A DNA stretch of 64,000 bases from assembly GCF_029867415.1 (NCBI RefSeq), contig NW_026705298.1, positions 248,001 through 312,000 of the forward strand, given 5' to 3'. Positions within the stretch are counted from its first letter, which is position 1, and every line of letters starts with the position of its first letter. The DNA is from Vicia villosa (lineage: Eukaryota; Streptophyta; Magnoliopsida; Fabales; Fabaceae). Below are positions 22,101 through 33,595 of the stretch, one piece after another. The notes beneath the pieces are model-generated. The model was not told the DNA's origin, did not search any database, and saw only the letters and a list, made by a program, of their open reading frames with translations. The translations under genes were made by a program, and so were the position numbers.

Positions 22101-23831
22101 AAGAAAATAAAATTAGCACAAACGCAAAAGGAAAAACTAAACAAATATAACATTGAGATTCATAATGCCACAATGTGTAAGAGTAATTACTTTTAGACTT
22201 GATAACGCGCCCCAATTCGCTTATATCTGCTTCATATTTCTTGTATGCCTCCGCTTCTTCTAATAGCTTAATATGTTCCGTTTTCATAATCTATACACAA
22301 TGAAATCGATAAACACATTATAAATATAATTTTCTCTTTTAAACTTTGCTTGTCATTGATTCAACTCTGTTCGGATACCGGTACCTTCAATCTTCTCGTC
22401 ATGTCTCTCAGTGTTGTAAACCACTTACTTTTCTCTTTCACTTGTCCCTCAATAGCAAATGCTGCAAGACCAAGAATAAAATCACACGAATGATTATTTA
22501 CGATTATTAATAGTGTAAACTTTTAAAACTAAACTCTAAGTATATTAGTTATATATTAAGTTGAGAAAGGAGAACGCTTACCTAAAGACCCTACGTGCAT
22601 CGACTTGCGCATTAGCTCGTCCTGAAGCTCCTTTAAGGAGTTCAAAGCTTCTTGACATTCAGTACGTTTTTTATGATTCTCCTTCTTGAGCTCCCACAAC
22701 TCCCTCTTTGTTACTGCCAGCTCTTTCGTCTGACACTCGAAATCTCTTTTCAGCTTCAGAAACTTCTCTTCTACTCCAACACTCTACAACATTATCGTTT
22801 GAGATCAGACACATTTTCCTGATCAAAGTAAGAAAATTATCACTTTTTAATACATAGAAACATACTTGTGAGAACTCCAACTCTGCTTCCTGAGACTCTC
22901 CAGTGTCTTCCGTCATTTCATTATCTCCTGAATTTAATGCAAATTTTTGTTGTAAAAATGCAATGTAGACTATAACCAGCAAAAAAATTCACAGTATGTA
23001 GAGCTAATAGTTCAAAAATTCAAAAACATTGTTTACAACAAGAGATACCGAGAATTGAACTCACCGGGAGAGCAGTCTTGCAGTGACTCGACTTTAGTTA
23101 CCGGCGGTTGACGAAGCTCAAAGGAGGCTTCAGGTGATAGTAATTCCTCTTCCGGTTCAAAAGTTTGACACACATTCGAGAATTTAACCATTGGAGTCTT
23201 ACGAACTTTAGAAACAACTTCAACTTCAGACTCGTCGATCCCATTCTCAAAAGAAAGCTCCATAGATGAATCCAAATTACAGCAATTTTTGCTCTTCAAC
23301 ATCACCGGAGAGTCACAATAACTGATTCCAGCAATATCCGGTGAGCCAGAACAGACCACCAGATCCGGTGAAGTCATCGAAAACCCTAATATCGACCGTT
23401 CCGAAACAATTGGATCATCATCAACCAAACTTTTCACAATTGGATCATCGAATTGCACACTACCCCGTTCGGAGATTTCATTTTCCCGAGACAATCCTAC
23501 ACCAATAACACAAAAAGATATAATCTTGATAACCCATCAAAAACAATCAAATATTCAAATTTCATAAACTAGGGTTCTCACCACAAGATTGAGGATCAGT
23601 CGCCATAGCTGAATTCAATTTAGATGTTTGTAAAACCCCTAAAAGAAATCAATTCAAAAGGGTACACGATTTGAATCATGTAATTAAAAGTTCTGAAGTA
23701 AAAATTCAATTTTGATTAGACCCAAAAAGATTCTTACCAGTGGAAATGGATTCTGGTTGCTGTTGATGAAAAGAAGCGTCAGTGAGAAGAAGAGGGTCAT
23801 GATCATAGTGATTCCATCCTTTATCTTCCAT
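19138..23831 (-). CDS. Kinesin-14 family motor protein
   Basis: I trace 14 exons: 23831-23738, 23638-23582, 23496-23065, 22927-22866, 22783-22582, 22461-22385, 22290-22191, 22081-21806, 21698-21413, 21271-20897, 20713-20676, 20587-20424, 20277-20152 and 19920-19138, giving about 1,023 aa in phase throughout. The first ~230 residues are acidic and look disordered. A coiled coil (~230-370) runs into the kinesin-14 neck '[16 protein letters not shown]'. The motor domain (~372-702) has the P-loop GQTGTGKT, switch I NEHSSRSH and switch II DLAGSE. A second coiled coil and a basic tail ('[20 protein letters not shown]') follow. Kinesin-14s usually move to microtubule minus ends and work in spindles, phragmoplasts or organelle transport. 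No calponin-homology or malectin domain is seen. Catalytic motifs are complete. Confidence 0.93.
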
Positions 23832-23880
23832 GGATAAAATAGTGCACACCAACCGTTTGAACTTTTGAAAAACTGAAATT

Positions 23881-23911
23881 AATAATAATGATAATAATAA
23901 TAATAATAATG
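23881..23911. repeat. (TAA)n-type microsatellite upstream of the kinesin gene
   Basis: A run of aat/aataat units with one interruption, about 50 bp upstream of the kinesin start codon and hence probably in its leader or promoter. A similar tract lies at 24512-24540. Confidence 0.9.
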
Positions 23912-24202
23912 GTGATTTCTTTTTAGGAAGGTTATAATGATGGTGAAAAAGGGAATGTTTTGGTTACGAAAAATGAAGATTTGTGAAAAGTTTCCTAACT
24001 GAGAAAATTTGACCGTTGAAGGGTTTGAAATTTGAAGAGTGAGAAGCGGGTGAAGATATTGTTGGTGGAGGTTATGCTTTGTGCTTTGGATTCTGACTTT
24101 GGATATTGGATTGGAGCACAACAAAGTACACGTGACGTTACACTTTTCTTTTTTTGCTTTGAATTTGGGAGGGAGAAACAATGATTTTTATTGACTCATT
24201 AA

Positions 24203-24971
24203 GGGTATGTTTGGTTGGAGAGAAGTTGGTAAGAGAGAGTTAGCAGAGAGAGAAGTTGGAAAGAAATGCACTCTTTCTCTTGTTTGGTGGACAATGAAAT
24301 AGCAAGGAGAGATCCAAATATAATGGGTCCCATCAATATTTCCAATCTTCTCTCTTGAGCGAAGAAACATGAAGGATACATGTTGTTTTTTTAACTTTCC
24401 ATATATACCCTCATTCTTTTTGTTCAAATGTCACTTTATAATATAGGTGAGAAACAATATTGTCAATACATATTATAAATGGTAGAGAAACAAAAAATAT
24501 GCACAACAATAATAAATTAATAATAATAATAATAATATATAATACTACTGGTTTTTTTTCTTTTTACCTAAAACAAATTGGTAGACCAATTATTACGTAA
24601 CATAATTTAAATCTATTTACAAAATTCATTATATAAACTAATATAAATTTATTTATAATGAAAATAAAAAAATTTTAACTAAGAAATATTAAAATAATAT
24701 TTAAAGTTAAAAATAAAAATCAAGTAATTTATTTAGCACATATTATTATTTAAAAATTAACTAATAAAATTAATAAATTTATTTATTTTAACCAAGGACA
24801 TTTATGTCTTTATAATAAAATAAAACACTTCTTTCTCTTCTATTTCTCTCTTCTTTCTCTTATACCAAACACTACATCAAATCTACTCTACTTCTCTTCT
24901 TTTTCTCTCTTTTCACACTCTTTCTCACATCTTTCTCTCTTTTCAACTTCTTCTCTCTTCCAAACATACCC
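24203..24971. mobile_element. PIF/Harbinger-like MITE, first of an adjacent pair
   Basis: The left end GGGTATGTTTGGTTGGAG and the right end CCAAACATACCC form a terminal inverted repeat. TAA stands immediately outside both ends (24200-24202, 24972-24974), the 3-bp duplication expected for PIF/Harbinger insertions. The ends are rich in 'gagagaagt' and complementary 'cttctctc'. The middle is very AT-rich. Length is 769 bp with no transposase. It lies about 370 bp upstream of the kinesin start. Confidence 0.75.
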
Positions 24972-24974
24972 TAA

Positions 24975-25670
24975 GGGTGTGTTTGGTTGAGAGAAGAAGT
25001 TGAGAAGAGAGAAAGAGATGAGAGAGAGTGTGAGAAGAGAGAAATAAGTGAGAAATAGAGAAGATTTGATGTATTGTTTGGAATAAGAGAAAGAAGTGAG
25101 AAATAGAGAAGAGAGATTTACAATAATTTTGTGAAATGACAAAAATGCCCATATCTAAAAACATTTCATACTAATAATAAAATACAAAAATATATTTTTT
25201 AATTTTTATTTTACAATTAATTATATTACTTATATATTTGTTGTATATTTATTTAATTTTACTTATTTTAATTTAAATTATTGTTGTTATTATTACGTCA
25301 TTTTTTATTTTAATTTTTAAATCAATTTTTTTTATCAACATGCTATTACGTTAGAATCTGGTCTTAAAATATTTGAAGTAATTTTATTCTTAAAAAAATA
25401 TTCTTATAAATATTATATATTGGTGTAAAAATCTTTACAATTGATTTTTAAAAGATTAAGAGGGCTATAATTGAAAAAATAATTAAAGAGCAAGTTTCCA
25501 TCACATTTCTTCTCATATGAGAGAAGAGTATAAAAAGGTGTGGGTCCCACTAAAATTTGGTCTCTCTATCCTATTTCTCTGCACACCAAACAAGAGAAGT
25601 TGGACATCTCTCCCCTATTTCTCTCTTTGCTAACTCTCTCTTCTTGATTTCTCTTAAAACAAACACAGCA
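24975..25670. mobile_element. PIF/Harbinger-like MITE, second of an adjacent pair
   Basis: Begins GGGTGTGTTTGGTTGAG directly after the TAA that ends the first element. It ends in a decayed 'aaaacaaacacagca' followed by TAA (25671-25673). It is 696 bp long, with the same purine-rich left and pyrimidine-rich right ends as its neighbour. The two share one TAA, so one probably inserted into the target duplication of the other. Confidence 0.72.
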
Positions 25671-25919
25671 TAAAGGAAAAAAATGTAATTTGTCTTGTTT
25701 TGGTGTAAAAGAATAAGTCTAGAAACATAATATCTATAACACATATTTTAACACAAAAAAAATGGTTTATTTAATGTGTATTTACAATTTAGTATGATTT
25801 TAATAATAATATCATTAGAAAAATTAGTGTTATAGTAAAATATAAGTATTTTTATAATGTATATACAGTATTATTTTTGTCTCTCTGAGTTTTATTTGAC
25901 CATTTCTAATATATTTTTA

Positions 25920-26940
25920 GACTTAAATGCAATTATAACCCCCAAATTTCTCAATTGTTTGATTTTGGTCTTTCATATTTCAATTGTTTTATTTTAGTCT
26001 CCTAAGTTTTCTAATTGCTTAATTTTGGCCCTCTAAATTTCAATTGCTTAATTTTGACCCCTCAAGTTTGCCCCCTTTTGCATTTGATAGTCTCCTAATG
26101 ATATGTAGACTAAATTTCTCTTTTTGTTGTTTTTTCTTTTTATTTTTTTAATTTCCTTCTTTATAATTTTATTTTTCTTCTCTTTTTAATAGTTAAGCTT
26201 TAAATGTAATATTTTGATAATCTTAAATATTTTATTCAACTTATAATATACAGACAAACATGCAATATCCCTTATAAAAAATTGAAATTCTATATGACTA
26301 ATAGAATTGCTAGACTTTGAGACTTTATGCTTAACTATGAGGGAGTGAGGAATGCTAGCAACACTCTCTTTTGAATACTCTCTCAAACACTTCCTTTTTT
26401 ATTGGTTGAAACATGTGTGGGTCTTACTACTTTATGTGAGACTTATTTTCAAAGTGAGGGGCCCACACATATATCAACCAATAAGAAAGTGAGTGTTTGA
26501 GAGAGTGTTCAAAAGAGAGTGTTGCTAGCACTCCTCATGAGGGAGTTAATGGCCAAAGAGTTTGTTATCTTAATTAGTTAGTGGTCTATTTTATTTTGTC
26601 AAAATAATTTACCATTACGCATATATGAAATATTTAAGATTTTTTAAATATTATTTTCAAAGTTTAACTATTAAAAAGAGAAGAAAAAATAAAGTTGTAG
26701 AGAAGACAATTAAAAAAATAAAATAAAATAACAAAAATAGAGAAATTTAGTCTACATGTCATTAGGGGACTATCAAATGCAAAATGGGACAAACTTGAGG
26801 GGTCAAAATCAAGCAATTGGAACTTAGGGGGTCAAAATCAAGCAATTATAAAACTTGAGGGACCAAAATCAAACAATTGAAATATGGGGGACCAAAATAA
26901 GCAATTGAGAAATTTGGGGGGCCAAAACTGCATTTAAGCC
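25920..26940. mobile_element. Mutator-like foldback MITE with perfect 9-bp TSD
   Basis: Starts GACTTAAATGCA and ends TGCATTTAAGCC. The inverted repeats continue for several hundred bases, built from variations of 'ccccaaatttctcaattgtt' on the left and its complement on the right. The flanks ATATTTTTA at 25911-25919 and 26941-26949 are identical 9-bp target duplications, as expected for the Mutator superfamily. No transposase. A second MITE (26347-26536) sits in the middle. Confidence 0.85.
26347..26536. mobile_element. 190-bp MITE nested in the foldback element, 10-bp TSD
   Basis: Almost entirely an inverted repeat. The left end GAGGAATGCTAGCAACACTC mirrors the right end, and the arms continue through 'aatactctctcaaacact' and its complement. 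The flanks ATGAGGGAGT at 26337-26346 and 26537-26546 are identical 10-bp duplications. The duplication length points to the Mutator superfamily. A transcript would form a long hairpin. Confidence 0.85.
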
Positions 26941-27639
26941 ATATTTTTAAAAAGATTTAGTTTATGTATACACTTAATTCGTTTATTATGTGGAATCAAT
27001 AAATATATTTGAATTTAATAGTAACTATCTTTAAAATAATATATGTTATGGTTGGCTAAAGGCCGAAATAGTTAAGGTTAAATTTGTCTCATGTCTATTC
27101 TTCTTGATTCAAGGTATAAAAGTCGATTCATACAACAACAACAAAAAATATTTTCTTTATCTCCACTTTTTATTATACTCAACTTGAATCTTGAACTGTC
27201 TGGGCAGTGGAATGTTAACCTTAGAGGTCCACCCCCGTTATCGTATCGAAAATCAGCATCGTCGGTTCAAGATCATTAGTTCGTCAACTACATTCAATTC
27301 GGGTTCCTTAACAGAATAGTGGCACCGCTTATGGGAACTGATTTCTAATTTTTGCGAAATTTCACTACCGGGTTAATCCTGATCTAAAGTGAGATCTCTA
27401 CTGGAAGTAAAAAGATCGAAGACGGTAAATTTGAAAGTCATGTCTAAGATCCTCAATCCATCTCTTGAATCAGTCGATCATCGGTTATCAGTGATCGACG
27501 AATTCTACGACACCGCATCATCCAGCACCTGTCCTTTGCTAGATTGCCTTCTACTTAAGGAAAACTTTGATACGCATCTAATTCTGTGGGTATCAATTGG
27601 AGTTATGATTCCTAGATCGCGAAAAGTTCATAGAATTCC

Positions 27640-28059
27640 AAACTTCGATCTAAATTTGATTCTCGCGGTCACCATTGTTGTTCAAAACCTAACAGGATTC
27701 CTCATAGATGACAGAAGCTCTTGCAACATCATTTACGCTGACATAGGGGAGTTGTTAGGCATCCAACGAGAAAATATAAATTTGTATAGTGGAGGAGATT
27801 TTTTAACCTTTAACGATTCAATAACTCACTCTCGGGAATGATAGATCTAATAGTAACGGTTGGAGAAGGGGCGAGCGACAGAAAGGTAATCCTCAACTTC
27901 CTTGTAGTATCGTTCAAAAGTGCCTTCAGAGGTATTCTGGGAAGATCCTTCTTGGCAAAGCTAGATGTAGTGGCGTTGCCGGTCCACTTGAAAGTAACAT
28001 ATCACGATATGGAAGGAAGGTCGGTCACTGTGAGGGTCGACCTAAAAGAAACTAGGTGA
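27640..28059 (+). pseudogene. Retropepsin-like fragment of the Tat-type element
   Basis: Two open pieces (ending at 27841, and from 27838) encode 'TGFLIDDRSSCNIIY' and 'GRSFLAKLDVV', matching the active-site and C-terminal regions of gypsy aspartic protease. The usual D-[ST]-G or D-x-G-S active-site pattern is altered to DDRSS, so it would be inactive. A stop separates the pieces. Confidence 0.6.
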
Positions 28060-28531
28060 GTCCTATAGTGTATCCAAAGAAACATTCTCGCATTGATACT
28101 AGGGTATGAAGAAGACCCGAGGACTTGTGGAGTACTACGACCTTCGACCTAGACGCGCGTGAAGAGGAAGTTAGGCCTATTATAGACTGAGAGTTTGAAT
28201 CTGTCCTTCTTGGTGATAATCCCATGTAGTTAGTGAAGATAGGATTCGGGCTTCCCCCAGGAGTAAGGTCCACGTTGATTGAATGTCTTCAAGCGATCGC
28301 AGACCTCGTTGCAATTTCACCATACCAGATGCCCGAAATTGACCTTAGTATGGCATGCCTCGATTAAATGTATATGTCAATGCTTGTTATGTCTCTCGGT
28401 GATGGAGGAGGCAATCCCCAGAAAAGGGTGAATCCACCGCGAGCACAGTGAAAGATCTATTGGACACCATATCCATCTTATAGACAAAGTATACGAAATG
28501 GCTCTCCAATGTTGTTCTAGTCAAGAAAGCC

Positions 28532-28906
28532 TTGGGGAAGTGGAGAATGTATGTTGATTATATGGATCTCAATATAGCTTTCCTAAAGGATTCTTACTCG
28601 CTCCCGAATATTAACAAACTTGTAGATAACTCGGACGGTTACCAGTTGTTATCCTTCATGGATGTGTACTCCAAGTACAATCAAATACATATGTTCAAGC
28701 CCGACCGAATAAATACATCATTCATGACAGAGCAGGCCAACTACCACTTCAATGCCATGCCATTTGGATTAAAGAACATCGGCGTGACATGTCAGAGGAT
28801 GATGAATAAGATCTTCCAAGCAGGTATAAGGGAGACGTTGGAGGTGTACATGGACGACATGATTGTGAAATCTATCCAGGAAAGACTGCACACCCAACAT
28901 CTCTAG
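28532..28906 (+). pseudogene. Reverse transcriptase fragment of the Tat-type element
   Basis: An open stretch of about 124 codons with gypsy reverse transcriptase motifs: 'WRMYVDYMDLN', 'LLSFMDVYSKYNQI', 'FNAMPFGLKNIGVTCQRMMN' and the catalytic box 'YMDDMIVKS'. The two catalytic aspartates of YMDD are present. Upstream and downstream sequence is broken by stops, so no whole pol is made. Confidence 0.85.
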
Positions 28907-29752
28907 ATGGTGCTTAGGAGTTTTTATCAGTATAATATGAGACTCAACCTAGAAAAAGTGCACTTTCAGAATAAAAGTTGACAAGCTCCTAGGATTTTAT
29001 CTAACCGAACGAGGAATCGAAACAAACCCCGATAAGTGTTAGGAATTAATCTGAATGAGCTCGTCGGCATCGAAAAAGGAGGTCCTGAAGCTAAATGATA
29101 TGTTGACTGCCTTAAACAAGTTCATATCAAAATATGCCCTACTCGTTTTAAATTTTCCCAAGACCGATTTTGAGTGGATAACTGATTGCAAAGAGGAATT
29201 TGAATCTCTGAAGAAAACTATGGCTACACCACTGGCGCTTAATTGGACACTTTCATGGGAGAAATTGTATTTATACCTAGTTGTTGCTGAGTATCGGTGG
29301 GCGTCATTCTGATTAGAGAATCTGATGTTAGCCAAGGCCTTGTGAACTTTGTGTCGAAGGCCCTAGTACCTTCAGAGCTAGATCATGTGTAGGGTGTTTA
29401 AAAATGGATCATCTAACAGTCGAGCAAGTGGTGCAGGCATAATCTTGGATAATAGTTATGTGCTCGTGGTAGAGGTTTCCTTGAGGTTCAAATTTTCTAC
29501 ATCCATTAACCAAGTAGAATATGAAGCAGTAATTGCTCGATCATGCTAGCCGAGGATATAGGGACCGAATGCGTCAAACTGCGAACATATTTCCAATCGG
29601 TGCTTCCCAAATAAGAGGAGAGGCCCAGGCTAAGGACCTTTGTTGCAGCGATACCTTAAGATGGCTATCGGAGAATTGGAAAATTTTAGAGCGTCCAAAA
29701 TTGCCATGTGCCTCGAGAAGAGAACACATGTGTTGACGTGTTATCTTGGTTG

Positions 29753-29757
29753 GTCAT
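29753..29757. repeat. Target duplication GTCAT of the inserted gag-only retrotransposon
   Basis: GTCAT stands directly before the 5' LTR and again directly after the 3' LTR (41621-41625), proving that 29758-41620 is one insertion unit. Confidence 0.95.
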
Positions 29758-32700
29758 TGTCGCACCCTAAATTTTGACCTAAGTTTTTATCTGATTCATT
29801 CGCATTAGCATCAATCGATTCATCTGCATCTAGAATAAGTTTCAATTTCACACGTTGCGTTTCTAATAAGTATGAAATTCACAGTTAATTTGTCATCTTT
29901 TAATTTTTGCATTAAAATCAATCATAATCATATTTTTTGCATATTGAATTAAATTTGCATCTTGAATCTAATTTTATCATTGCATATTTTATTTACTTTT
30001 AAAAAAAAATAAAAAAATTAACTTGCATTTTCTTTTTTTGAAATTCTACTTAGATTGGTTTAATGATTAAATCATTATTTAATTATTATTGTTAATTTAA
30101 ATTAGAGTTAAGGAAAAGCCCATACATTTCATTGAATAGAAAGAAAATTTGTTTTTTGTTTTCCTCTTCTACAATAGGCCCATTACATAAAAAAAGAAAA
30201 AAAGAAAATTTGCTCTGTGCCCCCTTTGTTTTTCCACGCCTCTGATACTACTGCTCCATCACCAGACCTGCATACCCTGCTCTCCAAACCAGTCCAAAAA
30301 TACTCTGCAGCAATACTCCAAAACATTCATCTAAATAGCCAAACAAAACCTGCACAAGAAAAAGCAACTTATCAGTACATCAAAGTATTCAAATGCTCTC
30401 CGGGTTTCCCCCCCAATTTTCATCCCAAAACCCTAATCAGTTACCCTATAAAAACACCAACAATCAGCACAACAAGGGGGGAGGAGGGAGCCACCAATAA
30501 TCAAACCTAAAACCTCTGCTAAATCCCTCATCAACTGCCTCTCAAAACAAAACTCTGCCAAAGAAAAGAAATGCTGATAACATTACTCGAATATCTCTCA
30601 CGGTTCTAACCCCACACACATTTTGTCAACCTCAAATTCAAATACACATTCTCCTTCAACAGATCCAAAACCTCATTGTAAATCTCACCATTTTAACCAT
30701 ACTCACGCAACCCTTTTCAACAACAAACCGCAACTCACCAAAACAAAACATTCAACTTCAACACCTCAAACTCTCATAAACCTTAAACTTCAACCTTACA
30801 CTCATCTCACATTACCATAGACAGATCCTTCAAACACTCAGCACACAAACGTAACACAAACACGCTCACTCCCCTCACTGTGTCTTCAAAAACTGAGTCA
30901 CGCTCAAGCTCGAAATTCACTCGCAAACACATCTATTCAGCAAGCCGTAAAAGCTCACGGAAACGAAGGAGAGGAGACGAGGAACAGAGAAGAATCAAAA
31001 GTGAAGTAAGCATACCTTGTATTGTGTTTCTGTTCTTTAATTTCTTTTCCATTTACATAATGTAACTTGTAATCATCTGAAATAATGAATTGGGGTTTAG
31101 GGATTGTTGGGGATCGGGTTTTGTTTGTTAATTCTCATTGCTTCATGTTCGCTGGCGAAAATGCGAGATAGAGATAGTACCGAGTGAAAACATAGTAAGA
31201 GAGAGTTGCTGCTGTAAGGAAGCTTTGGCTTTGTTTGAAATGAGAGAATCACGAGAGAGTGAGATCGTGAGATTAGCGAGTGAGAGCCGAGAGAGGCCGA
31301 GTCTTTTCTATGTTTGTTAGATTTTGCGATGAACAGAAACAGAAGAAATCGAGAACGAAAATTGAGAGAGGTGGATAGGTTTCTTAGAGGTTTTGGCCAT
31401 CTGGGCCGAATCTTCATGACCCGGTTTGGTCTAAATCTCCTCATGCGATGCTTCATATGTAAATGGGCCATGGAGGTTTTGGCCTATCTGAATTCATTTT
31501 CTTTAAAAAAAAAAAACAACTTTGGGCTTAATCTTACAAGGGTCCAACGCCCCTTCTCAAATTCACACCTCCATTTCAATTTAATTTAAGTTTTAGTTTA
31601 GCTATTTCTTTAATATAAATTTAAAACCTCAAAATAATAATTTTTCATTCAATAACACTCGACCCAATGTCGAGTCCACTTCAAACAATTTCACAATAAT
31701 CTTGTTCGAACTTCTTTTGTCACAATAAAAAGAAAAAAACTTCAAAAAATGTTTTAATAATCGAATTGAATTTTGTCAATAATGGTTGAAAAGAGGGGGT
31801 TGTACGTACTTGTACAAGTTGCTCTAAAGCATTTAGACGATGGCCGTTAAGCTTTTGTTTGAATGCTTTGATTCCATTAAAGATCCTTAAAATTCTATTT
31901 GTCTCACCTTTCTCTACAAAACGTTTTTTATCAAATCAATTTCGGTTTATAATGGATTAATCAAGAGGGGGTTGTACGTACTTGTACAAGTTGCTCTAAA
32001 GCATTTAGACGATGGCCGTTAAGCTTTTGTTTGAATGCTTGTATTCCATTAAAAAACTTCATAAGAACTCAATTTAGCAAATGCTCTTTCAAGTATTCTA
32101 GGCGATGGCCGTTAAGCCATTGTTTACGTACTCGAATTCCAATTTTTCATAAAACACCTATTTCAAACTCATCTTCTCTTTGCCCAAGTGCAAATCTCGC
32201 CCAAGTGCGAACCACATTCAAAAACTCGTCTTCCCGCCCAAGTGCGATTAGACCCATAAAAATCAATCAACAAACTCGTAGTTCGAACTACAATCGCTCT
32301 GATTCTTCCATTGAAGATATGTAGGCACAAGACACAATGTCTTGGCGAGCACACCAATAAAAAAATATAATTTCGTAGCTTAGAACTACAATCGCTCTGA
32401 TTCTTCCATTGAAGATATGTAGGCACAAGACTCAATTGTCTTGGCGAGCACAATAATAAAAAACCCAAATCCCGTTTCTTTCTTGTCCATATAATAATTA
32501 GAATGCAAGTAGATAATAAACTAACAATCAATCACAAGAATAACTAAATGGGTCCCATCGAGTACGATGGAGGTAAAGGGTGCTAATACCTTCCCCTTGC
32601 CTAACCGACTCCCGAACCCAAATCTGGTTACGAAGGCCATCTTTGTCCATTTCATTTCATTTGTGGGTTTTATCAATATTTTCCCATTCCCATTGGAATA

Positions 32701-32764
32701 AATAAAATTTGGTGGCGACTCTGTTTGATACAATTTCGTGGCGATGATTTTTTGACCCGCGACA
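29758..32764 (+). mobile_element. 5' LTR (3,007 bp) of the gag-only element
   Basis: Starts TGTCGCACCC and ends CCCGCGACA. It contains a TATA box (TATAAAAA, 30447-30454), which would place transcription start near 30480. It also contains a direct duplication of about 75 bp ('gagggggttgtacgtactt', 31793 and 31964) and a repeated 'gctctgattcttccattgaa' block (32290, 32393). Several open frames inside are chance frames without similarity. Confidence 0.95.
30447..30454 (+). promoter_or_regulatory. TATA box in the 5' LTR
   Basis: CCCTATAAAAACACC is a good plant TATA box, with a C/A-rich start region about 30 bp downstream. The identical box in the 3' LTR is at about 39302-39309 and could drive transcription into the flanking decayed element. 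Confidence 0.6.
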
Positions 32765-33595
32765 GCTGGCGACTCTGCTGGGGACTTCCAAGAGAGTCAA
32801 CCTTAATTTAATTTTTCTTGTGATTTTGTTTTCATTTATTTACTTGCTTCTTTATTGCTTTTATTATATCATTGTTTGATTTCTCATCATTATGGTTGGA
32901 ATCTTTCTATTATTGGCACTTTATGGACAAAGCTCTACGCCCGAGCTCAAGAAACACATAAGATAAGATGGTGGTTTAGTATTAAACTTGCTTGACGTAG
33001 TGTCAAGTAGGAGATACTAATACCCCGCCTAGAGTAGGTCCTTTGAGAAGATATCTTTGGTTGAGTAAGTTATTTACTCGAGCGATGATGTTTTCAATTT
33101 GGATCGTTAACTCTAGGGACCTTTAGACAAACCCTAAAACCACGACTTTTAGGAAATGGTGGTTTCGCACCCAACTTGCGTAACGTAACTATTACTGTGG
33201 GTATGTGCGAAAACCACACTCAGAATAGACTTCATTTGAAAACACAGTTGGGTGGTAAGTTATTTACTAGATGACTGAGTTTTCAAAAGAAGTTTGTAAC
33301 TCTGAGAACCGCGTCTAGAACCTTGTCAAAAAACCTTAGAACTATCCTGTGGTGAGCCACTGTGTGCCAAGTATTTTGAATTTTTCTGTATCCAATTGAT
33401 TGAAAGTCCATTACTTGTGAATCATACATGATATGACATTGCATTCATTCTTGCATTAAAAACAAAAAAATCATCATGCATCTGCATTCATTTGCATCTC
33501 AATCCAGTACTCATACATCTATTCCTCCGACAGTTTAACAAGGCAAGTTGATTCCCCGACATCCTTATCAGACGCGTAGTGTCTCTCGAAAAAGA

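Larger units (their letters stand above)
27060..29757 (+). mobile_element. Left part of a decayed Ty3/gypsy (Tat-type) retrotransposon
   Basis: A probable LTR end is followed at 27320 by TGGCACCGCTTATGGGAAC, resembling the conserved sequence just after the 5' LTR of many plant gypsy elements. Then come pol fragments: protease-like (27640-28059), reverse transcriptase (28532-28906) and RNase H-like (29395-29560, 'SSNSRASGAGIILD'). Stops and frameshifts interrupt throughout. The copy is split at 29757 by a younger retrotransposon and resumes at 41626. Confidence 0.8.

Noticed and set aside
24888..25164. Ser/Leu/Phe-rich minus-strand frames
   Set aside because: They translate the CT-rich ends of the adjacent MITEs.
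30217..32531. Several open frames inside the 3-kb LTR (for example 30217-30510, 31097-31471, 32169-32531) repeated at 39074-41387
   Set aside because: They lie within LTR control sequence, show no domain, and are conserved only because the two LTRs are nearly identical.
33548..33595. Gag start 16 codons upstream
   Set aside because: The codon there is TTG; the first ATG in frame is 33596.
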